Shown here piece by piece: positions 47,501 to 58,802 of a DNA stretch of 64,000 nt (within the stretch, counting starts at the first letter, position 1; each line of letters opens with the position of its first letter). The position numbers and the translations under genes were made by a program. This DNA comes from Globodera rostochiensis (Eukaryota; Nematoda; Chromadorea; Rhabditida; Heteroderidae): assembly GCA_018350325.1 (NCBI GenBank), contig JAEVLN010000038.1:186001-250000 (forward strand), read 5' to 3'. The notes under the pieces were generated by a model, which saw only the letters and a list, made by a program, of their open reading frames with translations, was not told the DNA's origin and made no database searches.

Positions 47501-49622
47501 AAATTTTGGTACCCAAAAAGTTTTTTACCTGCACTCAATGCCAACATAATGGGCTAAAAAATGAAGAAATTTTCATGAAAATCGAGAAAATTTAATATTT
47601 TGTAAGAAATAACCGTTATCGGCGTCAGTTGGTCGTACAGCCAACGCGCCTCCATCACATTGACCGCTTGGAAGGTCATTTGAAGACAGCAGAGGCCTAA
47701 AAGTGCCAAAATATAAAGAAAAAAAAACATCGAAATTTTCTCCCAAAAAAAATGTCCCCAATTTAATACCCATTCCGAAGCCCATGTGGTCCATGTAAAT
47801 GTGGTCGGGCAACGCGGCCCGTGCAGCTTCCGGGTCTTTGAATGTTTCCTGAAAAATTCTTTTTTTTTGAAAATTTTTTCTTTAAATTTATCCCTACCGT
47901 GAATGGCGTCGGAGTGTTTTTGTCCCGGAAAATCGGCACATTTATTGCAACCTTCGCGCCGCGACGGCCCCGTATGTTTCGGACGAGATTTCGAAAACGA
48001 GGATGCCTAAAAGGGTTTTTCAAAACACAAAAAAATCAAAAATTTTGTCCGAATTTTTTTATGCCCAATTTTAAGGGCACAACACACCCACCCGCTGTAG
48101 ATGGCCTCGTCCGGGTAGAACACCGAGCATCCCACACTGTTCGGGTCGTCAGGGCGCGGCACGGCGGGCGGATCAGTGAAGTCGGGCGAGCCGAGTGCCG
48201 GGAAACTGATGGAAAGCAGCGACTCATTGGGCTCCAACAGTTCCGAGGCGTCCGCGTAGCGCATCTGCATGTTGTGCTCCACGATGTTAAAGCAGGACAT
48301 CAGTCCTGTGAACCAAGGGCGTAGCCAGGGGGGGGGGGCTGAGGGGGCTGCAGCCCCCCCCCCCCCCCGAAATGAAATTTGTGAAAAAAAAATCCATAGG
48401 GGGACCCTGTTGTTTTGCAAAATTGATCATTTTTGGACCAATTTTCTTTACAAATCTCATTAAAATCTTCAAAAATTTCCCGGCGGCGCCTATCGGCACC
48501 GCCGGGCTCTCCCATTCTAAAAATGTTTTTAAAAATTACCACATTTTTTAAATTTTTGCTGCAAATCTCTTAACAAATTGAGTTAAAAATCAAAAAAATT
48601 TCTCGGCGGCGCCTATCGGCACTGCCGACCCCTTCCCCCGGAGTGAAGCAGAATTTTAACTAAAAACCCGTATTGTTGAAAAATTCAATAGGCAAATATT
48701 GAATTTTTACGATAGTTTTTTTAACAAAAATATAAAAACTCAACGAAATCCTAATTTTCAAAAAAAAATTGCTTACGAAAAATGCAATAAAACCCAAAAT
48801 TGCACCCCTAAAAATCCAACTTTTTGGGGTAAAAATTCTTTAAGAAAAATGCAATAAAACCCAAAAATGCACCCCTAAAAATCGATTTTTTTCTTCACTC
48901 AGCCCCCCCTGAAAAAAAAATCCTGACTACGCCCTTGCTGTGAACAATGAGAAATTATAGCCCCGCCCAAAACAGCAATTTGATTTTGTGGTTGAACCAA
49001 AATGCGATTTTTCGGAATCCCAAGTGTCGGCGGGACCCACCAGGCCGGACAATTTTCCGGCGCTTTACTCAGACAAAATTCTCCGCTCACTGACCGCCGT
49101 AGGGAGTGCCCGGCGTGCCCTCGATCATGTAGGCGGCAAATTCGGGTCGCCACAGGCTGTGATTCTCCTCCCCAAGCGACCGGTTTACGTCCTCACTCGC
49201 CATCAACGCGTCCAACAAATCTTTGGCGCGCAGCGACACGCGCACCTAAAAAATGTTTTAAATTTCTTTTAAAAATCGTCATGGGAAAAATGTTTTAAAT
49301 TTGTTTCAAAAATCGTTACGGTCCCTCAAAAGCGTAAAAGTGCCGAACAATGCTTTACCTTTTTGTGTTCATCGTCGAACTTGACGATGGTGTATTCAAT
49401 CTCGTCACCCCACCGCAGCTGGTCTCGCTCGCGGCCCTTGACGCGATGGTACAGCGCAATGAACTGATCAATGCCATGCGCCTAATTTACTGATCAGATC
49501 AACAATTATTCACATTTCTGTTGTGACTGGTTTTGCAAAATTTGAAACTGGACCTTGATGTACTGAAGATGCTCAACCGTTTTGGGCCAACCCAACGGAG
49601 TGCCCAGCGTCAAAAGTCCCAT
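44536..49622 (-). CDS. gcs-1: glutamate-cysteine ligase catalytic subunit, intact copy
   Basis: It joins glutamate and cysteine with ATP, the rate-limiting step of glutathione synthesis. Nineteen exons close in phase to 708 aa: 49622-49554, 49481-49359, 49245-49095, 48305-48092, 48006-47898, 47848-47770, 47696-47614, 47553-47529, 47467-47406, 47121-46935, 46835-46811, 46605-46419, 46078-46000, 45869-45651, 45469-45394, 45340-45307, 45229-45181, 45123-45050, 44817-44536. It follows animal GCLC throughout: [138 protein letters not shown] and TTAKWMREF. The C-terminus adds a Gly/Ser-rich tail, making it longer than human GCLC (637 aa). Intron 11 has a GC donor (CTCG|GCAAGT). A 624-bp hAT-like element sits in intron 3. 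Confidence 0.95.
48314..48937. mobile_element. non-autonomous hAT-like element in GCL intron 3, 624 bp
   Basis: Perfect 11-bp terminal inverted repeats (CAAGGGCGTAG...CTACGCCCTTG) are flanked by the exact 8-bp direct repeat CTGTGAAC (48306-48313 and 48938-48945). The paralogous intron at 57774-57790 has a single CTGTGAAC and no insert, which is the empty site. The interior is A/T-rich with G/C runs and no transposase frame. Confidence 0.92.
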
Positions 49623-49808
49623 TTTTGCCCGGTCCAAATTAAACAAAAATGAACAAACGAACGAATAACAAACAAATAAAAATTGAAAAATGAACAAATT
49701 TTAACCATAAAAGTTCAAATATTTAAACGGCTAAATTTGAATAAAGTTTTTTTTACGAAATGATCATCAATCGGTTCAGTGGACAACAAATAACACCCGG
49801 CATTTGTT

Positions 49809-50400
49809 TGGTTTACCTCTGCGAAAACTCATCGAACAGAGAAACGAATTCCCGATCACTTAGCAGCCGATCACTCGCAAAGCCATCAACGACCAAATAT
49901 TCTTTCTACAAATTTGATAATGTGAAAATTAAAAGCAAGTTTTTTTATCACCCGAGAGTAATATTTTCACATCTTCAACTGAATACCTATCTGATCAGGG
50001 AGGTTACCAGAAAAAAATTATTTTTAAGGGTGCATTAAATGAATTCTTTGGTCCGTAATATTGCCGCCCGCCTCGGCACAGTGCCGTACCAAAGAGCAGA
50101 CAAATGCCTAAAAAAATAAATGATTTTTGTTATCGAATGTTTTTAAACAAATTTGTAATGACAGACCTATGAAAATGAATATTTATTCTCCCGTTTAAAA
50201 TTCAAAAAAATCCTGAAAATTTAATTACATAATTGAGGTATCGCTTGTCATCCAGATGGAAAGCGAAGTGCTGCAGCGCTTTTGGTTGGGTTTTGTACGG
50301 CGAACTGCCGGACAAAGTCTGTCCGCAAAAAATCGATGCCGAAAAAATTCGTATCTTCGCAATAAATTCGCATAAATGCACGAGAACGAAGAGGGAGCTC
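49809..50400 (-). pseudogene. fragments of gene X beside GCL copy 1
   Basis: Three pieces match gene X exons at 58.8-60.1 kb: 50400-50229 (complete exon 2, HLCEFIAKIRIF ... HLDDKRYLNY, near identical), 50107-50065 (only the start of exon 3, FVCSLVRHCAEAG) and about 49893-49815 (exon 5, VDGFASDRLLSDREFVSL). Exon 4, most of exon 3 and the final exon are missing, so this copy cannot encode the full protein. Confidence 0.7.
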
Positions 50401-51129
50401 CTAAAACTCGACTATAATAGAAAAGCTAGACGATTCGACTTAAATACAGGGATCGCGCCCTCCGGGTCCGTATTCGTTAAGATTACCCGATAATAGCCGA
50501 TTTCTTGTTTTTTAAAGCGATTTTGGCATAAAAATTTTGAAAAAATTTAACACTCCATTCGTAATCGATTTTTCACATTTCGTTCCATTTTTGGGTCGAA
50601 AGAGTAATTGGCTAAAAATTGGTATCAGATATGTACATAACCGTCGGATGGGTAACAATAAACAAACTTAACGAAAAAATTGCCAATTTAAAATAATATT
50701 AAAAGCCGTGCCATGACTAAACACTCGTTAAATTTTCCCCCGGAATTTGGGGCTGCTTAACTCGTCACTGCGCGAATCCATCAACGAAATAACACAGGTA
50801 CTGGGAAAACACAAAAGAAACGGATAATCGCCGAAATTTGGAATACCGCCGTTCTTGTGCAACGCAAGTTTTTAGGCAACAGAAACTGAAAATGCCACCG
50901 CCTGCAAAGAAAGTGAGATGCGATTGTCCCATTTCTGATGTTCAGCAGCCATTGGTAGCATTAGGCTCGATCATCACACCGATTGGAACACGGGGAAGTG
51001 CGCGAATTGCCAACAAAAATAAATCAAAACGACGCTTGAGAGAAATGTGCGTTTTTTTTGGTAAAAAGACGATTCGTTCACGGCCAACTCTACTCATCAA
51101 CTCGTTAAATATTTTGAGAATTGCCCAAT
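50401..51129. other. interval without a supported gene
   Basis: The boundary between the duplicated GCL/X segment and the F-box-like block. Open frames at 50838-51131 have no family match or splice context. Confidence 0.4.
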
Positions 51130-51245
51130 AGCTTAGCTTTTGCCTTTGAAAGCTTCTATTCATTGGATGCTTTCGAATGGTATCGAAAATGTTTGATTTG
51201 GTTAGAGTTGAAAGAAGTTATAACGAAAAATCGCCGGGAACGAAA
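51130..51245. repeat. solo arm of a fold-back element
   Basis: GAAAGCTTCTATTCATTGGA followed by TGCTTTCGAATGGTATCG matches the right arm of the fold-back element at 51929-52215 over about 110 bases. It overlaps the apparent start codon of F-box-like gene C. Confidence 0.7.
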
Positions 51246-51928
51246 CGCCCTCCGTCCGTTTTTTTAAAACAAAAAGTCCTTGCGAAAATTACAAATTTTG
51301 TGGAAACAAAGGTAGACAATTTCAGCTTTATTTGTGGCGATGTTTGGTTGAGCGTCTTCTCATGCCTTAAGCCTGTCGAACTCGGGCTGAAATTGGCACT
51401 GCTCTCTTATCGGTTCAATGGTTTGGTGGACACGCATTTCAAGCGGAGAAAATTAACACTTGGTTCTTTGTGTATTCAACGTTCAACAAATGGCAATGGC
51501 GCGCAGATTGGAATGGGCAAAAAAAAATTCCCAATTCCACAAGAGCCGCTCCATCCCGATATAATCGGCTTTAAACGCATCACTCTTTGGGGGTAACTTC
51601 TGATCAGTCCATCTCTTGCTTATTCCTTTAATCTCTGTTTCCTTTTGATCACACTCTGAATTGGTTAATACCGCTTCCGATCCGTAGGTCGAATAGAACA
51701 AATATGGTCCGAAGGTCGAATAGAACAGATTTAAGTCGAAAATTAATTTAGTTTGAATGTCGAATTAAAGCCAATGGTAGAAGGGCGTACGTACTCTTTT
51801 AGGCATTTTACAATACCGAAGCTTTATTAATCATGATTTGTCGAGATGGCAAAAAAAAATCGCTGGGTAAATTACTGCGGAAAAATTTTGTGGACGTGGT
51901 ACCGTAAAATACGAGTTTTTCCCGGCCC

Positions 51929-52215
51929 GATTCGTTCCCTTTTAACTTCTTTCAAATCTAACCAAATCAAGCATTTTCAATGTCATCGAAAGCATGCAAT
52001 GGGTATAGGCTTACAAAGGCAAAAGCTAAGCTTTTGGACAATTCCTAAAAAAGTTATGGCCAATTGTGGCCAAAAAAGCGCTTTCTGGCCCACACTTTGA
52101 GATTTGGCCAATCGCTTAACTTTTGCTTTTGTAAGCTTCTATTCATTGGATGCTTTTCAATGATATTGGAAATGTTTGATTTGATAAGATTTAAAGAAGT
52201 ATAACGAAAAGCTTT
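51929..52215. mobile_element. fold-back element 1
   Basis: Two arms of about 110 bp are inverted relative to each other: the left ends in GCTTACAAAGGCAAAAGC (about 52010) and the right begins GCTTTTGTAAGC (about 52122), with a spacer of about 60 bp. Each arm also carries a CTTCTTTnAAATCT / AGATTTAAAGAAG pair. There is no coding capacity. Confidence 0.7.
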
Positions 52216-52570
52216 TGAAATTTTAGGATCTTAGACCTTCGGACCGGTAGCCGTTATTACTTTTTGGAGTGACATAATTGCGGTCGGGGGCAACTCGGCG
52301 TTTACCCATCAGCGCAAAATAGCACGAAAATTGCTATTTTCACCCGTTTTAAGCTGCAAATTTTTAGTACAGAGATTAATCAACTAGCTTTCGATCGGGA
52401 TCCCGAGCCGGGGTTTTGGGCTGGCATCACCCATGGCACCGACAATCATTTTTATTAAAGGTACATCGACTCTAGCATCATTGCTTTTCTTAGCCGGATT
52501 CGACGTGTTTTCGAATCGGATATCGCGTTGGAATTGGAATCTTGCTATGGCCGCAACGGGGAGATTGTAG

Positions 52571-52942
52571 CGGAAAATATCGGTCATACGGTCCAGACTC
52601 AAAATCGAACGAAATATATAACAATCGACCCCTCTCGGTCTGCAATGTAGGAATCCGAAAAAAAATTTTGTTTTCAAAAACGCATTTAAATTCTCGATTT
52701 TAATTTTCATTAACAAATTCCTAATTTTTGAAAGCCTATATGAGTGATTTTTCCCATTTTTTAATCAGGCAACTGAGTCCCCAGTCAAAAGACCCTTCAG
52801 TCCCGGGTCTGTAACTCTTCAGGGAATGGTTGCCCAACAACATTTTTTTCGGATTCTTACATTTCAGACCGAGAGGAGTCGATTGATATATATTTTGTTC
52901 AATTTTTGAGTCTGGACCGTATGACCGATATTTACCGATTAT
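52571..52942. mobile_element. fold-back element 2
   Basis: Arms of about 100 bp: the left reads ATATCGGTCATACGGTCCAG and CTCTCGGTCTG, the right reads CAGACCGAGAGG and CTGGACCGTATGACCGATAT, with a spacer of about 170 bp. It is a different family from the element 350 bp upstream. Confidence 0.75.
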
Positions 52943-53792
52943 AGCTCATCACATTTGGCCTATACTGAAGCCAACCAGCATCAGTAAACTGAGATGCGAC
53001 TTTGTTTTTATCCGCTACTTACGCACACTTATCTCCCCTACCTTTCTGTACGACTGCACCAATCTCAGACTGATCCATATGCGCGCGGGGCATATCCGCT
53101 TTCCTAAAGGGACGGGTGATGACAGCGTTGGAGCATCCACGGATCAGATGCTGTTCAAATGGTTGCACACTCCGCGCGAGGACAGCCGTCCAAATGTGCT
53201 GCGATCTACCTTTGGCACCCGCACGGCAAAGGAAATAGAAGAATTGAAAGCGGTCTTTTACTTTCTGTTGGCCATATCCTTTTGATACTTGGCTTTTTGC
53301 AGACATTTCTCAGTGCGACAACATCTGCCAGCTTTATCTTTGTTTTTGATGGTAGTTGGGATTCTCTTGCGCCATTTGAAGTGGAGAATCGGCGGACCCG
53401 GGAACGGCTGACATTTCGTGGTGTTAAAAGATGTTTGTGTCTGCTTTTGAGAGGTCCAACTGTGCGGGATGTGCAGCAGTGGACGGAGTTTGAGCGGGAA
53501 GCATTGGAGGCAAATTGGCTGACGAATGTAAAGAACGTGTTCCAAATTGATATCTTCGATAAGGAAATTGGGTAAAAACATTGAGGCAAGAAGCATAGTT
53601 TACTCATTTAATTTTAGCCCATTATGGCCGCCGCGGATGCAGCTGAATGAATGAATGTGTGATCAATCCAAAAAATAGCACAAAATGTATCGGAGTCATT
53701 TCTGATTTGCGACGTTTTTCGCATAATACAATTGCTAGGATTTGTCAAATTTGCCCACGGAAAATAAACAATACAATCATGTAATCTGATCA

Positions 53793-54873
53793 CTACAGTG
53801 CAAGTCGGACGGCATTTGCCGCGCAGGAGTTATTGAGTTTCGGAAAATCCCAGTGCTGATCGTCCCAAATTCCAAGCTGATCGTTCCACGCTCCCATTTC
53901 TTTTCCTCTTCTCACCATCAATCCCCAGTTAGTGCGTTGGGAAAGAAAATACTCTCCGCGCGCGTTGACTTCCGTGCGAAATCCCGTGGCGAAGGTACCG
54001 CAGAAAATCATCCCGTAATTCACATCGCGCTCGTCCGACAAAAAACGCTAAAATGACTAGTTGCATTAACAGTTAAATGATTTTCTTAATTAATGACAAA
54101 ATAAGGCTAGCATCGATTAACAAATTAAAGAAACAAAATGACCTCTCTAAGCTGCTCAACGCAATCGGCGAATGGCTCATCCCGCTGGCATACGAACTTA
54201 AGCTGCATATCGATTCTCGGGCTGTGCACCCAATTCAACAACGTCTCCTTAAGCGATTGTCGATTTCGGTCTGCGTCTTCATCGAACATGGCAACCACAT
54301 CGAGCATTATTAGACGCAGATCAGCACACTCTTCAAGAAATGCTGGGGAGACGAGATAACGCACATCTCCACGGATGACGGTCAACCTCCGTGTCAGCAA
54401 AAACATAATCTCATTAAAAACGATGTCATCATAACTGCGGTCTAAAAAAGAAAATCATGAGTAAAATGGAGATTGAAGCCCTACCGGAGACGTTCAGATT
54501 GAGAACTATTTCTCCTTCCATGTTCTCCTGCACGCGAGTCAAAAATTCGATCACTGAGTGGTCCAACGTGCTGCAAAAAATGTTCGTTAAAAAAATTTTC
54601 CCGAATATAAAAAAGAGAGAGACTAATCACATCCTTTTTCAATTTTGAAAAAATCCACCCCTTCACGAACATTTCAAGTCATCGATCATTCAAAATATTT
54701 GCAATTACCTGATGTCAATTTTTGCAAAACCGGGCAGGCTTTCCGGCGGGTCCTTGCGCGGGAATGCGTAAAAGTCATCACAACCATCGAAGTTTTTTTT
54801 GACAAGTTTCGCGCCCGTGCCATCGAGAGAAGGTCGGATTTCTAACGCAATTGTACTTGACCAAACGTTCCAG
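53793..54873 (-). CDS. F-box-like family gene D (N-terminus not found)
   Basis: Four exons in phase: 54873-54709, 54570-54485, 54441-54143, 54047-53793 (268 codons including the stop, open at the 5' end). The order matches the family: EIRPSLDGTGAKLVKK, FAKIDISTLDHSVIEFLTRV, YLVSPAFLEECADLRLI, LLNWVHSPRIDMQLKFV, then a C-terminal domain (FLSDERDVNYGMIFCG to ANAVRLAL). It has no frameshift or stop, unlike genes A-C, but it is divergent: WVHSPR replaces the usual WLxTPR. The exon with the F-box-like core was not seen between 54.9 and 55.5 kb, so the gene is either 5'-truncated or has a diverged first exon. Confidence 0.6.
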
Positions 54874-55560
54874 CTGGAAAACAAGAAAGCTATATCTTTA
54901 ATTACCGTAATAATGCCTCACATATGATCTAAGGACTTTTGTTGAACTCTCAACATGATGCAATGTGAATAAGCAAATAGAAGAACTAAAAATAAATTTA
55001 CGTAGTGAAATTTAAATGCGTTGGAATTCGAGCTTCATTAAAGGAAATGAGAATTGATAAATTTTCTAAATCCTAAAATTTTTTACCACCAAGCTCAAAA
55101 AAAAGTAATTGGACGTTGCATAAATATTATTTGTGTGTCATTGTTCGGACACAAAATGAGAAAACGAATGAAATGAATCGAACGGAAATGTGCGACTCGA
55201 CGCTGACCCAGGACTGCAAAAATCTCTTCTATACATAACACAAATGTGACCCATCATCCAATCACACATCCTCAACGCCTAAATATCTTTAGTCTACCTT
55301 TACCTGTCACGACGCAAACGCCCTTTCGCGGATTAACCGACCAAAAAATTTTGCCTACGGCCTTTTCCACATTCAAACAAACAACGGATATGCCCATTTC
55401 ATGTGTGCCATAGGCAACATGCATTTTCAAAAAAATCATACACCGGGTTAATTAAATAGTCGAAATATCATGCACATGAATGGCAAAAAGGTTTTTAAGC
55501 TGGCGGTTGGACGCTGCCGAAGTGTTACACTTCAAACCCGGTCAAAACTGAATGAAGCTC
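54874..55560. other. interval without a supported gene
   Basis: A/T-rich DNA between gene D and the truncated end of the second GCL copy. No exon recognised. Confidence 0.45.
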
Positions 55561-55799
55561 GAATTCGTTCAAATCTCATTTTCGGAATCCTAAGTGTCGG
55601 CGGGACCCAGCCGGACAAATTTTCCGGCACTTTCCGCTCACTGACCGCCGTAGGGAGTGCCCGGCGTGCCCTCGATCATGTAGGCGGCAAATTCGGGTCG
55701 CCACAGGCTGTGATTCTCCTCCCCAAGCGACCGGTTTACGTCCTCACTCGCCATCAACGCGTCCAACAAATCTTTGGCACGCAGCGACACGCGCACCTA

Positions 55800-56315
55800 A
55801 AAAATGTTTTAAATTTGTTTCAAAAATCGTTATGGAATAATGTTTTAAATTTGTTTCAAAAATTGTTATGAAAAAAATGTTTTAAATTTGTTTCAAAAAT
55901 TGTTATGGAAAAAATGTTTTAAATTTGTTTCAAAAATTGTTATGGAATAATGTTTTAAATTTGTTTCAAAAATCGTCAAGGAAAAAATGTTTTAAATTTG
56001 TTTCAAAAATCGTTATGGAATAATGTTTTAAATTTGTTTCAAAAATTGTTATGGAAAAAATGTTATAAATTTGTTTCAAAAATTGTTATGGAATAATGTT
56101 TTAAATTTGTTTCAAAAATTGTTATGAAAAAAATGTTTTAAATTTGTTTCAAAAATTGTTATGAAAAAAATGTTTTAAATTTGTTTCAAAAATCGTCAAG
56201 GAAAAAATGTTTTAAATTTGTTTCAAAAATCGTCAAGGAAAAAATGTTTTAAATTTGTTTCAAAAATTGTTATGGAAAAAATGTTATAAATTTGTTTCAT
56301 AAATTGTTATGGTCC
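55800..56315. repeat. expanded intronic minisatellite (36-37 bp units, about 14)
   Basis: Units of the form ATGTTTTAAATTTGTTTC followed by AAAAATTGTTATGGAAAA repeat about 14 times in the intron between the chimeric exon and the following exon 3 copy. The homologous intron has about 2 units in copy 1 (49250-49320) and about 5 in the other copy 2 intron (58087-58270). Confidence 0.9.
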
Positions 56316-58086
56316 CTCAAAAGCGCAAAATTGCCAGTCAATGCTTTACCTTTTTGTGTTCATCGTCGAACTTGACGATGGTGTATTCGATCTCGTCACC
56401 CCACCGCAGTTGGTCTCGCTCGCGGCCCTTGACGCGATCGTCATATTGCAGTGAAATGTCGTTGTAGAGGGCGGAGCATGGGTAAATGTAACAGTCGGTG
56501 GAGTCGTATCGGCTCTTCGGAATGGCATGGAATTTGCTGTACCCGTCGCTGGCAGTGGTGGTCAACCCGCGCTCAAACGGCGTCCGATCGTCGACACTCT
56601 GTGATCAGAATTTAAATTTTAAAAATGATCAGACCAAAATTCTAAGGAAAAGAGCCCCCCCCCCTCATTTATGACATTTTTGAGTTTTTTTTTAACCAGG
56701 AATTTTTTTCCGGCAGTGTCTCCACCCAGCCCCATCAACAAAACAAGAAATTTTTCTTCAAAAGTATCCATAAAAATCAAATTTATACGCCTTTTTCATT
56801 AGAGCCCGAACCAAACGATCAGTCAGTCTGTCCTTTTTTTGCATTAAGAAATTAATAAAATTTTCGCAAAATTCTCACCGCCGAAATGATTGGCCAACGC
56901 GAGTCAATATCGGCCAAGTAAGAGCGGAAAATGGGCGTTGCTGAACAAATGTGGGGGGGAGGGGGCGGTGTCAACCAAATTTTGTTACCCAAAAAGTTTT
57001 TTTACCTGCACTCAATGCCAACATAATGGGCTAAAAAAGGAAAAATTTTCATAAAAATCGAGAAAATGTAATATTTTGTAAGAAATAACCGTTATCGGCG
57101 TCAGTTGGTCGTACAGCCAACGCGCCTCCATCACATTGACCGCTTGGAAGGTCATTTGAAGACAGCAGAGGCCTAAAAGTGCCAAAATATAAAGAAAAAA
57201 AAACATCGAAATTTTCTCCCAAAAAAAATGTCCCCAATTTAATACCCATTCCGAAGCCCATGTGGTCCATGTAAATGTGGTCGGGCAACACGGCCTGTGC
57301 AGCTTCGGGGTCGTTGAATGTTTCCTGAAAAGTTCTTTTTTTTTGAAAAATTTTCTTTAAATTAATCCCTACCGTGAATGGCGTCGGAGTATTTTTGTCC
57401 CGGAAAATCGGCACATTTATTGCAACCTTCGCGCCGCGACGGCCCCGTATGTTTCGGACGAGATTTCGAAAATGAGGATGTCTGAAAGGGTTTTTTAAAA
57501 AAAAAAATCAAAAATTTTGTCCGAATTTTTTCATGCCCAATTTTAAGGGCACACACCCACCCGCTGTAGATGGCCTCGTCCGGGTAGAACACCGAGCATC
57601 CCACACTGTTCGGGTCGTCAGGGCGCGGCACGGCGGGCGGATCAGTGAAGTCGGGCGAGCCGAGTGCCGGGAAACTGATGGAAAGCAGCGACTCATTGGG
57701 CTCCAACAGTTCCGAGGCGTCCGCGTAGCGCATCTGCATGTTGTGCTCCACGATGTTAAAGCAGGACATCAGTCCTGTGAACAATGAGGAATTATAGTCC
57801 CCGCCCAAAAACAGCAATTCGATTTTGTAGTTATGAACCAAAATGCGATTTTTCGGAATCCCAAGTGTCGGCGGGACCCAGACCGGACAAATTTTCCGGC
57901 ACTTTACTCAGACAAAATTCTCCGCTCACTGACCGCCGTAGGGAGTGCCCGGCGTGCCCTCAATCATGTAGGCGGCAAATTCGGGTCGCCAGAGGCTGTG
58001 ATTCTCCTCCCCAAGCGACCGGTTCACGTCCTCACTCGCCATCAACGCGTCCAACAAATCTTTGGCACGCAGCGACACGCGCACCT

Positions 58087-58270
58087 AAAAAATGTTATAA
58101 ATTTGTTTCAAAAATCGTCATGGAAAAAATGTTTTAAATTTCTTTCAAAAATCGTCAAGGAAAAAATGTTTTAAATTTGTTTCAAAAATCGTTATGGAAT
58201 AATGTTTTAAATTTGTTTCAAAAATTGTTATGAAAAAAATGTTTTAAATTTGTTTCAAAAATCGTTACGG
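58087..58270. repeat. intronic minisatellite, about 5 units
   Basis: Same 36-37 bp unit family as at 55800-56315, in intron 2 of GCL copy 2. Confidence 0.85.
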
Positions 58271-58802
58271 TCCCTCAAAAGCGTAAAAGTGCCGAACAAT
58301 GCTTTACCTTTTTGTGTTCATCGTCGAACTTGACGATGGTGTATTCAATCTCGTCACCCCACCGCAGTTGGTCTCGCTCGCGGCCCTTGACGCGATGGTA
58401 CAGTGCGATGAACTGATCAATGCCATGCGCCTAATTTACTGATCCGATCAACAATTATTCACATTTTTGTTGTGACTGGTTTTGCAAAATTTGAAACTGG
58501 ACCTTGATGTATTGGAGATGCTCGACCGTTTTAGGCCAACTCAACGGAGTGCCCAGCGTCAGAAGGCCCATTTTTGCCCGGTCCAAATTAAGCAAAAGTG
58601 AATAAACAAATGAATAACAAAAAAAACAAAAAAAAAAATTGAACAAATGAACAAATTTTAACCATAAAATTGATCAGAATACCAAATTTGAATAAAGCTT
58701 TTATGAAATGATCATCGGTTCAGTGCACAATAATAAATAACATCCGGCATTTTGTTGAGTTTGTAAGCCTCCTCATTTATTTTCTTATTGAAGGCGCAAT
58801 AA

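Larger units (their letters stand above)
51177..53574 (+). pseudogene. F-box-like family gene C, split by fold-back elements
   Basis: The 5' part (51177-51594) contains the F-box-like core (FICGDVWLSVFSCLKPVELG, ALLSYRFNGLVDTHF) and DIIGFKRITLWG. The 3' part (about 53020-53574) resumes with SPTFLYDCTNLRLIHMRAG, then MLFKWLHTPREDSRP, ENRRTRERLTFRGVKR, DVQQWTEFEREALEANW and a stop. The family segment between GFKR and SPxxLxxC, about 50-60 residues, is not found. The 1.4 kb gap holds two inverted-repeat elements. The ATG at 51177 lies in a repeat arm, so the native start may differ. Either the middle exon was lost or it is hidden by divergence. Confidence 0.6.
55646..58571 (-). pseudogene. glutamate-cysteine ligase copy 2, truncated and chimeric
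   Basis: Exons 1-9 of the GCL gene are present, almost identical and with intact splice sites: 58571-58503, 58430-58308, 58084-57934, 57774-57561, 57481-57373, 57324-57246, 57172-57090, 57030-57006, 56940-56879. The next exon (56598-56350) begins as exon 10 and, after NDISLQYD, switches in frame to the end of exon 2 ([14 protein letters not shown] ... DEHKK). A further exon 3 copy follows (55796-55646), then homology ends near 55565. If translated, this gives about 440 aa with exons 1-9 plus a repeat of N-terminal sequence, lacking the FKPPPP region and the whole C-terminal half, so it should not be a working ligase. The reading frame is nevertheless uninterrupted. Substitutions relative to copy 1 are few (PLSWPK for PLGWPK, HPHF for HPRF). 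Confidence 0.88.
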
